64,000 nucleotides of DNA from HGM12998 sp900756495 (GTDB lineage: Bacteria > Bacillota > Clostridia > Oscillospirales > Oscillospiraceae): contig CAUEFI010000018.1 in NCBI GenBank assembly GCA_958477305.1, positions 1-64,000 on the forward strand, read 5' to 3'. The notes under the pieces were generated by a model, which was not told the origin of the DNA, did no database searches, and saw only the letters and a list, made by a program, of their open reading frames with translations. This document shows positions 59,101 through 64,000 of the stretch, piece after piece. A program made the position numbers and the translations under genes. Each line of letters opens with the position of its first letter. The first letter of the stretch is position 1.

Positions 59101-59460
59101 CTGAACAAAAAGGCACTCAAGCATGCCGCAGCCGGCGGAGCCGCCGGGCTGGCCAACGGATTTTTCGGCGGCGGCGGCGGGATGATTCTGGTTCCACTGC
59201 TGACGCGGTGGTGCAGACTGGACCAGCGGAAAGCCTTCGCCACCTCCATCGCCGTCATTCTCCCGCTGTGCGTCCTCTCCTCAGTCATCTACATGCTGCG
59301 GGGTTCCCTGGATTTTATGACCGCGCTCCCCTACCTCGCCGGCGGACTTGTGGGCGGGTTCATCGGCGGAAGGCTCTTTAAAAAGCTCAACATGGACTGG
59401 CTGCGCCGGGCTTTTGCCCTGCTCATCCTATATGGCGGCGTGAAAGCGCTGTTTTTCTGA
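59101..59460 (+). CDS. TauE/SafE-family half transporter, N-terminal-half type
   Basis: About 119 residues with four hydrophobic segments; GLANGFFGGGGGMILVPLL near the start is the TauE/SafE signature. A normal TauE/SafE protein is about 250 residues with eight helices; here the two halves are separate genes. The start is unusual: the best-spaced codon is CTG 59101 (MNKKALKHAAAGG), seven bases after GGGAGGG. The TTG at 59086 has no ribosome site. The stop overlaps the next ATG by one base. It is divergent from the arsR-trx operon and may export sulfite, sulfonate or another small acid. Confidence 0.82.
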   Translation: MNKKALKHAAAGGAAGLANGFFGGGGGMILVPLLTRWCRLDQRKAFATSIAVILPLCVLSSVIYMLRGSLDFMTALPYLAGGLVGGFIGGRLFKKLNMDWLRRAFALLILYGGVKALFF

Positions 59461-59828
59461 TGGCCTGGATGATATCCGCACTGGCGGGGCTGGTCACCGG
59501 AGTGCTCTCCGGCTTTGGCATCGGCGGCGGTACCCTGCTGCTGATCTATATGACCGCCTTTGCCGGGGTGCCTCAAAATGTGGCTCAGGGCGTCAATCTG
59601 CTCTATTTTCTTCCCACTGCCGCTACCGCTCTGCCGGCCCACATCAAAAACGGATATATCGACAAACAGGCCGCCGTGCCCGCCATTGTGGCCGGCCTGT
59701 TGGGGACGGCGCTGGCGGCGTGGATCGCCACCGCACTGGATGTGGAATTGCTCCACCGGTTTTTCGGCGGCTTTTTGATTGTCATCGGCCTGCGGGAACT
59801 GTTCGGGAAGTCCGAGACATCCTCTTAA
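59460..59828 (+). CDS. TauE/SafE-family half transporter, second half
   Basis: A 122-residue membrane protein with four hydrophobic helices and the paired signature GVLSGFGIGGGTLLLIYM near the N terminus, then VPQNVAQGVNLLYFLP. It begins at ATG 59460 in the TGATG overlap of the preceding gene, so expression is coupled. The two proteins probably form a heterodimer that equals one full-length TauE/SafE transporter. No terminator is clear before the convergent ruvX gene. Confidence 0.85.
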   Translation: MAWMISALAGLVTGVLSGFGIGGGTLLLIYMTAFAGVPQNVAQGVNLLYFLPTAATALPAHIKNGYIDKQAAVPAIVAGLLGTALAAWIATALDVELLHRFFGGFLIVIGLRELFGKSETSS

Positions 59829-59894
59829 CCGAGCATGCCCGCCCCGCGAAGCGGATGTCCTGTACGCTTTCACCGCGCTCAAGCAGGCCTGCAT

Positions 59895-60317
59895 CTATTG
59901 CTCTGAAATCCGTTTAAAGTTGAGATACCCCTCCAGGATTAGGGAAGCAGCGACAGCATCCACACTCTTTTTGTGATCCTTCATCCGTTTTCCAGAGGCG
60001 TGCAGAATGCCATGGGCCTCCACGGTGGTCCGTCTCTCATCCCAGAGTACCACCTGCTTACCGGCAGCTCTCTCCACCTGTATGGCAAAGTCCCGGCAGA
60101 ACTTTGCCCGCGGCCCCTCGGTGCCGTCCATATTGCGGGGGAATCCCATCACAATTTCTTCCACGCCGTGCTGCTCCGCCAGGGCGGCGATCTCCTCCGA
60201 CACACGTTCCGGATCCCGGCTGCGGATAACGGCGGTGTATCCCGTCAGCGAGCCGGTCGGATCGGAAACAGCGATTCCGGTCCGGGCGTCTCCGTAGTCA
60301 ATGGCCATAATACGCAA
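59895..60317 (-). CDS. ruvX: Putative Holliday junction resolvase RuvX (YqgF)
   Basis: A 140-residue RNase-H-fold protein: MAIDYGDARTGIAVSD with the first catalytic Asp, IVMGFPRNMDGTEGPRA, VLWDERRTTVEA with the second acidic site and the C-terminal DAVAASLIL Asp. YqgF proteins process Holliday junctions or 16S rRNA precursor ends. The start is TTG 60317, because GGGAGGG lies seven bases upstream; ATG 60308 is an alternative. It is convergent with the TauE/SafE genes and divergent from the rpmG operon. Confidence 0.93.
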   Translation of the reverse strand: MRIMAIDYGDARTGIAVSDPTGSLTGYTAVIRSRDPERVSEEIAALAEQHGVEEIVMGFPRNMDGTEGPRAKFCRDFAIQVERAAGKQVVLWDERRTTVEAHGILHASGKRMKDHKKSVDAVAASLILEGYLNFKRISEQ

Positions 60318-60384
60318 ATAGCTTCCCTCCCTTTCCTGTTTCTGCATTGTACCTGAATTTGAGGGAAAAAACAAGGAAAAAGCC

Positions 60385-60413
60385 TTGACTTCCCAGTCTT
60401 TCTATGATAGACT
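60385..60413 (+). promoter_or_regulatory. Promoter of the rpmG-secE-nusG leader transcript
   Basis: TTGACT (60385-60390), 17-base spacer, TAGACT (60408-60413). Transcription would begin near 60420, giving an unusually long leader of about 200 bases before rpmG. Confidence 0.65.
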
Positions 60414-60502
60414 GTCAACACCTATGAAGAGGGCGTTTTGTGCGCATTTTTACGGTGTGATGACGTGCAACCCTCTTTTTAACCACATAGGGAGGCAAAC
60501 TT

Positions 60503-60587
60503 GCCGAATCTGCACCGTGGCGCTGAAGGGGTGTATTGCGCCCTTGTGTCGCTGGATTCGGCTTAGAGGCCGCATCCGGCTTTTTTT
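60503..60587 (+). promoter_or_regulatory. Terminator/antiterminator pair in the rpmG leader
   Basis: GGATTCGGC (60554-60562) can pair with GCCGCATCC (60569-60577, one mismatch), followed by GGC and seven Ts: an intrinsic terminator 35 bases before rpmG. The same GATTCGGC (60555-60562) pairs perfectly with GCCGAATC (60503-60510), so the two hairpins exclude each other. This is the layout of a transcription attenuator. The controlling ligand or protein is not evident. Confidence 0.65.
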
Positions 60588-60622
60588 ATGCCCGCGGTCA
60601 AACAATGAAGGAGGTGCCGAAC

Positions 60623-60787
60623 ATGGCGAAGGCTGGTAACCGGGTGAAGATCACCCTGCGCTGCTCCGAGTGCAAGCAGAGAAACTACAACACCAACAAG
60701 AACAAGAAGAATACCCCCGACCGTTTGGAATTGAACAAATACTGCCCCTTCTGCAGGAAGCACACGGTCCACAACGAGACCAAGTAA
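60623..60787 (+). CDS. rpmG: 50S ribosomal protein L33
   Basis: A 54-residue L33 of the zinc-binding type: CSEC and CPFC are the two CxxC pairs, with RNYNTNKNKKNTPDRLELNK between. The start ATG 60623 (MAKAGNRVKITLRC) has AAGGAGG upstream; the longer frame belongs to the leader. It heads the transcript continuing with secE and nusG, the usual Firmicutes order. Confidence 0.97.
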   Translation: MAKAGNRVKITLRCSECKQRNYNTNKNKKNTPDRLELNKYCPFCRKHTVHNETK

Positions 60788-60828
60788 TGAGTACTGCTAT
60801 GGCTCACAAGAAAGAAGGGTGTGACTGA

Positions 60829-61152
60829 ATGTCTGAAAACGAGAAGCTCGACCAGGCCATGGAGCTGAATGAGGAAGTGACTGAAGCTCCGGGCAAGCCT
60901 GCCAAGTCCAAAAAGGACAAGGACGCCAAGCCCAAGGAAAAGAAGCCCGGTATCTTCGCCCGCATCGCCAAGTGGTTCCGCGAAATGAAGAGCGAGCTGA
61001 AAAAGGTCCAGTGGCCTACCGCCAAGCAGACGGTTAACAATGTGATTATCGTCATTATCTGTGTCATCGTCGTAGGCGTATGCATCTGGATCTTTGACGC
61101 CGTCGCCGGAGGCATTGTGGACGCCCTGCTGCATCTGTTCGGCAAGGCTTAA
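60829..61152 (+). CDS. secE: Preprotein translocase subunit SecE
   Basis: A 107-residue SecE with an extended Lys/Glu-rich N terminus (about 45 residues), the conserved amphipathic segment KWFREMKSELKKVQWPTAKQ and one membrane helix (about 68-95). It stabilises SecY in the translocon. It is 41 bases after rpmG and 12 bases before nusG. Confidence 0.96.
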   Translation: MSENEKLDQAMELNEEVTEAPGKPAKSKKDKDAKPKEKKPGIFARIAKWFREMKSELKKVQWPTAKQTVNNVIIVIICVIVVGVCIWIFDAVAGGIVDALLHLFGKA

Positions 61153-61164
61153 GGGTAGGGCGTC

Positions 61165-61686
61165 ATGGCTGATAATGCAAAGTGGTATGTCGCCCACACC
61201 TATTCCGGTTATGAAAACACCGTCGCCGCCAGCATTGAGAAGGCGGTAGAAAACCGGGGCCTGCGGGATTTGATTCATGAGGTCAACATCCCGATGGAGA
61301 CCGTCACGGAAATCACGGACAACGGCCCCAAAACAGTGGAACGCAAGGTCTTCCCCGGCTATGTGCTTGTCAAAATGGTTATGACTGACGAGACGTGGCA
61401 CTTGGTGCGCAATGTCCGGGGCGTCACCGGCTTTGTCGGCTCCGGCAACAAGGCCATCCCACTCACTGAGGACGAAATCGCCGCCTTGGGCGTGGAGAAG
61501 CGTGAGATCGTCGTTGGCTACCAAGTCGGCGACAATGTAAAAATTACCGACGGCGCCCTGGAGTCCTTCCTGGGAACCGTGGAGGAGATCGACCTGGACC
61601 GCAGCAAGGTCCGCGTGGTGGTCTCCATGTTCGGGCGCGAGACGCCCGTGGAGTTGGAGCTCGACCAGGTCGAGCCCGTTTCGTAA
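61165..61686 (+). CDS. nusG: Transcription termination/antitermination protein NusG
   Basis: A 173-residue NusG: the N-terminal NGN domain (KWYVAHTYSGYENTVAASIE, then RKVFPGYVLVKM and RGVTGFVGSG) and a C-terminal KOW domain with QVGDNVKITDGALESFLGTV. It binds RNA polymerase and links transcription to translation or Rho. It lies between secE and rplK, the conserved place. Confidence 0.98.
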   Translation: MADNAKWYVAHTYSGYENTVAASIEKAVENRGLRDLIHEVNIPMETVTEITDNGPKTVERKVFPGYVLVKMVMTDETWHLVRNVRGVTGFVGSGNKAIPLTEDEIAALGVEKREIVVGYQVGDNVKITDGALESFLGTVEEIDLDRSKVRVVVSMFGRETPVELELDQVEPVS

Positions 61687-61747
61687 CGTGGGAGGCGCAC
61701 GCCGCTGCGCCGTCCAAACCACATTATCGTAGGAGGTGCTGTTTCAA

Positions 61748-62173
61748 ATGGCACAGAAAGTAACTGGTTACGTCAAACTGCAGATTCCCGCCGGCAAGGC
61801 CACCCCTGCGCCCCCCGTGGGTCCCGCCCTCGGCCAGCACGGCATTAACATCGCTGCTTTTACCAAGGAGTTCAACGAGCGGACCAAGAACGATGCCGGT
61901 CTCATCATTCCCGTGGTGATCACCGTCTACGCCGACCGCTCCTTCTCTTTTATCACCAAGACTCCTCCCGCCGCTGTGCTCATCAAAAAGGCCTGCAACA
62001 TTGAGTCCGGTTCCGGCGTACCCAACAAGACCAAGGTTGCCACCATCAGCAAAGAAGATGTGCGCAAGATCGCTGAGACCAAGATGCCCGACCTGAACGC
62101 GGGCAGCATCGAGGCGGCCATGAGCATGATCGCCGGCACTGCCCGTTCCATGGGCATTGTCGTGGGCGACTAA
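61748..62173 (+). CDS. rplK: 50S ribosomal protein L11
   Basis: A 141-residue L11: VKLQIPAGKATPAPPVGPAL and GQHGINIAAFTKEFNERTK at the N terminus, and MPDLNAGSIEAAMSMIAGTA near the C terminus, are standard. The start is ATG 61748 (MAQKVTGYVKLQ), with GGAGG upstream. It lies 61 bases after nusG and 19 bases before rplA. Confidence 0.98.
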   Translation: MAQKVTGYVKLQIPAGKATPAPPVGPALGQHGINIAAFTKEFNERTKNDAGLIIPVVITVYADRSFSFITKTPPAAVLIKKACNIESGSGVPNKTKVATISKEDVRKIAETKMPDLNAGSIEAAMSMIAGTARSMGIVVGD

Positions 62174-62192
62174 GGCAAGGAGGGTATCGAAG

Positions 62193-62885
62193 ATGTTTAG
62201 AGGCAAGAAATATCAGGAGAGCGCCAAGCAGATCGACAAGGCCGCTCTGTACGACACCGCCGAGGCCATGGAGCTGGTGGTAAAAACCGCCCCCGCCAAG
62301 TTCGATGAGACTGTGGAGCTCCATGTGAAGCTGGGTGTTGACTCCCGTCATGCCGACCAGCAGGTCCGCGGCGCCATTGTCCTGCCCCACGGCACCGGCA
62401 AAACCGCCCGCGTACTGGTCTTCGCCAAAGGCGACAAGGCCGAGGCCGCCAAGGAGGCGGGCGCCGACTTCGTGGGCGAGATGGATCTGGTAGAGAAGAT
62501 TCAGAAAGAGAACTGGTTTGACTACGACGTCGTGGTCGCCAGCCCCGACATGATGGGCGTGGTTGGCCGTCTAGGTAAGGTTCTGGGCCCCAAGGGCCTG
62601 ATGCCCTCCCCCAAGGCCGGTACCGTGACCCCCAATGTGGCCCAGGCCGTAAAAGAGATTAAAGCCGGTAAGGTCGAGTACCGTCTGGACAAGACCAACA
62701 TCATCCACTGCCCCATCGGCAAGGTCTCCTTCGGCGCCGAGAAGCTCACCGAGAACTTCAACGCTCTGATGGGCGCCATCATCAAGGCCAAGCCCGCTGC
62801 AGCCAAGGGTCAGTACATCAAGAGTTGCGTGTGCGCCTCCACCATGGGCCCCGGTGTGAAGGTCAACTCCGCAAAGCTGATGTAA
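62193..62885 (+). CDS. rplA: 50S ribosomal protein L1
   Basis: A 230-residue L1: FDETVELHVKLGVDSRHADQ and QVRGAIVLPHGTGK in the first domain, LGPKGLMPSPKAGTVT in the second, with the closing SSTMGPGVKV-like region (CASTMGPGVKVN). The start is ATG 62193 (MFRGKKYQESA) with AAGGAGGG upstream. L1 usually represses its own L11-L1 message. It ends about 110 bases before the separate rplJ promoter; the gap has CAGCCACTG twice but no clear terminator. Confidence 0.98.
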   Translation: MFRGKKYQESAKQIDKAALYDTAEAMELVVKTAPAKFDETVELHVKLGVDSRHADQQVRGAIVLPHGTGKTARVLVFAKGDKAEAAKEAGADFVGEMDLVEKIQKENWFDYDVVVASPDMMGVVGRLGKVLGPKGLMPSPKAGTVTPNVAQAVKEIKAGKVEYRLDKTNIIHCPIGKVSFGAEKLTENFNALMGAIIKAKPAAAKGQYIKSCVCASTMGPGVKVNSAKLM

Positions 62886-62994
62886 GTTCCCCCGGCAAGC
62901 CCACCTGACATACAGCCACTGGCTTTATGCAGCCACTGACAGACAGGATGGTTCTTTTTCTGCCATTTGTTCCCGCTATTTTTTCAGCGGCCAC

Positions 62995-63023
62995 TTGACA
63001 GGTGGATATTTCATTGTTATAAT
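62995..63023 (+). promoter_or_regulatory. rplJ-rplL promoter (perfect consensus)
   Basis: TTGACA (62995-63000), 17-base spacer, TATAAT (63018-63023). Start of transcription near 63030, at the L10 leader. Confidence 0.93.
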
Positions 63024-63029
63024 AATAGC

Positions 63030-63152
63030 CGCGTTCCAGAGACAGCAGGTGCCCTTCCGGCGTAAATCCTGCCGAGGAAGCAGTCGAAAACGTTTCTTTC
63101 GTGCTGTCTTCATGTCTTTGGCGTGAAGACAGCACGTTTTTTGTGCACTGCA
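63030..63152 (+). ncRNA. Ribosomal protein L10 leader (attenuator)
   Basis: The structured leader before rplJ matches the position and layout of the L10 leader family of Firmicutes: a purine-rich multi-stem segment including CCAGAGACAGCAGGTGCCC and CCTGCCGAGGAAG, ending in a strong intrinsic terminator (63100-63142). In other Firmicutes, binding of the L10(L12)4 complex to this RNA favours termination and so sets its own level. Confidence 0.85.
63100..63142 (+). terminator. Attenuator terminator inside the L10 leader
   Basis: CGTGCTGTCTTCA (63100-63112) pairs perfectly with TGAAGACAGCACG (63124-63136), followed by six Ts, 28 bases before the rplJ start codon. Confidence 0.92.
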
Positions 63153-63169
63153 ACGGAGGTGAAACAAGA

Positions 63170-63706
63170 ATGCCGAATGCAAAAATTCTCAGCGAAAAGC
63201 AGGCCATCGTAGCCGATCTGACCGAGAAGATTCAGGGCGCCGCCGGCGGCGTGCTGGTGGACTATAAGGGCATCACTGTAGCCGAGGACACTGCTCTGCG
63301 CGCCGAAATGCGCAAGAACGGTGTGGACTATGCTGTAGTAAAGAACACCCTGACCCGCTTCGCCGTCAAGAACGCCGGGCTGGAGGAACTGAGTTCCGTG
63401 CTGGAGGGCACCACTTCTCTGGCTGTCAGCGCCACCGATCCTGTGGCTCCTGCCCGCGTCGTCTCCGAGTTTTCCAAAAAGATGAACGGCGAGAAGTTCA
63501 TCGTCAAGGCCGGCTTTGTGGATGGCAAGGTCATCAGTGTGGACGAGGTTAAGGCCCTGGCCGATCTGCCCAGCAAGGAAGTCCTGCTCTCCATGCTGCT
63601 CTCTGCAATGCAGGGTCCCGTTCGCGGTCTGGCCGTCTCCCTGGACGCCACCATCAGCGGCCTGGCCCGTGCCCTTCAGGCTGTTGCCGATCAGAAGGCC
63701 GGCTAA
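63170..63706 (+). CDS. rplJ: 50S ribosomal protein L10
   Basis: A 178-residue L10 that forms the base of the ribosomal stalk. The N-terminal KQAIVADLTEKIQGAAGGVL, DYKGITVAEDTALRAEMRKN and VVKNTLTRFA segments are typical, and the C-terminal helix binds L7/L12 dimers. The start is ATG 63170 (MPNAKILSEK), with ACGGAGG upstream. It is preceded by its own promoter and autoregulatory leader. Confidence 0.98.
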   Translation: MPNAKILSEKQAIVADLTEKIQGAAGGVLVDYKGITVAEDTALRAEMRKNGVDYAVVKNTLTRFAVKNAGLEELSSVLEGTTSLAVSATDPVAPARVVSEFSKKMNGEKFIVKAGFVDGKVISVDEVKALADLPSKEVLLSMLLSAMQGPVRGLAVSLDATISGLARALQAVADQKAG

Positions 63707-63787
63707 AGCCCTTCCCCTGCTCCGGAGGCCTGCGCCTCCTCTCCCCGATTTAGAAACAAACATAATTTATTTTGGAGGTATTATACC

Positions 63788-64000
63788 ATGGCTAGCGAGA
63801 AAGTAACTGCGATTCTTGAGGAAATCAAGGCCCTGACTGTTCTGGATCTGTCCGAGCTGGTTCACGCCATCGAGGATGAGTTCGGCGTTTCTGCCGCCGC
63901 CCCTGTAGCCGTTGCCGCCGCCGCTGCTCCCGGCGCTGCCGCTCCTGCTGCTGAGGAGAAGACCGAGTTCGACGTGGTGCTGGCTGAGATTGGCGCCGAG
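63788..64000 (+). CDS. rplL: 50S ribosomal protein L7/L12 (partial, cut by window end)
   Basis: The first 71 codons of L7/L12 are present: the N-terminal dimerisation helix (EKVTAILEEIKALTVLDLSE), the Ala/Pro-rich hinge (about 38-57) and the start of the C-terminal domain (EKTEFDVVLAEIGAE). The remaining 50 or so residues lie beyond the window. TTTGGAGG is the ribosome site. It follows rplJ by 81 bases in the same unit. Confidence 0.97.
   Translation, partial: MASEKVTAILEEIKALTVLDLSELVHAIEDEFGVSAAAPVAVAAAAAPGAAAPAAEEKTEFDVVLAEIGAE

Noticed and set aside
1..64000. CRISPR arrays, tRNA or rRNA genes
   Set aside because: No series of regularly spaced repeats, no tRNA cloverleaf and no rRNA sequence could be recognised by eye; the hairpins found are isolated.

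Overview
The window looks like one end of a chromosomal contig from an anaerobic, low-oxygen-lifestyle Clostridia of the Oscillospiraceae type (Flavonifractor/Lawsonibacter/Intestinimonas-like). This is inferred from high-GC coding sequence with strong AGGAGG ribosome sites, DUF6774, DUF6320, DUF4179, DUF1538 and S-layer-homology genes, an L10 leader and Gram-positive gene orders; no marker gene fixes the species. The first 60 bases are not biological: bases 3-60 match the Illumina P5/TruSeq universal adapter with two mismatches, so the left edge is an untrimmed or chimeric contig end.

Layout. 0.2-2.0 kb: AT-richer accessory pair (XRE regulator and an unknown helical protein). 2.1-4.5 kb: PII-like sensor plus DUF1538 membrane protein. 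4.5-7.1 kb: small genes, an aldo/keto reductase with ferredoxin-like tail, and a tiny decayed prophage scar bounded by a 48-bp direct repeat. 7.1-10.2 kb: ppx-ppk1 polyphosphate genes. 10.5-13.6 kb: patatin-like lipase and a two-gene radical-SAM DNA-repair operon with SOS-like boxes. 13.7-21.8 kb: a complete argGHCJBDF arginine operon with an ARG-box-like palindrome at its promoter. 22-29.8 kb: lgt, three tandem paralogous small membrane proteins, DUF6320 with a condensation-fold acyltransferase, a divergent alpha/beta hydrolase, galE, and an iron alcohol dehydrogenase. 30-34.6 kb: ECF sigma/DUF4179 pair, a C45-type lipoprotein hydrolase and a LysR regulator. 34.6-42 kb: housekeeping operon (ABC-F, YdcF, prfA, a 35-residue membrane peptide, Sua5/YwlC, YbaK, coaE, M18 aminopeptidase). 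42-49.9 kb: mtnA, a large palindromic intergenic element, ddl-murF, rodA, zinc ribbon, SLH surface protein, GGDEF. 50.1-57.1 kb: accessory metabolic locus with two overlapping LysR genes, a YeiH-type exporter, an orphan TRAP binding protein, an AprA/FrdA-type flavoprotein and a two-cluster ferredoxin. 57.4-59.8 kb: ArsR-TrxR-Trx operon divergent from a split TauE/SafE transporter. 59.9-64 kb: ruvX and the rpmG-secE-nusG-rplK-rplA / rplJ-rplL ribosomal region, with rplL cut by the window end.

The stretch most likely to hold an undescribed system is 50.8-59.8 kb. It combines substrate capture (TRAP lipoprotein), a cytoplasmic flavoprotein/ferredoxin reductase, two families of putative sulfur-oxyanion exporters (YeiH and TauE/SafE), and a thioredoxin reductase that has lost both NADPH-binding motifs and so may take electrons from ferredoxin. 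A reductive sulfur or sulfonate pathway is a reasonable hypothesis but is not proven by sequence alone.
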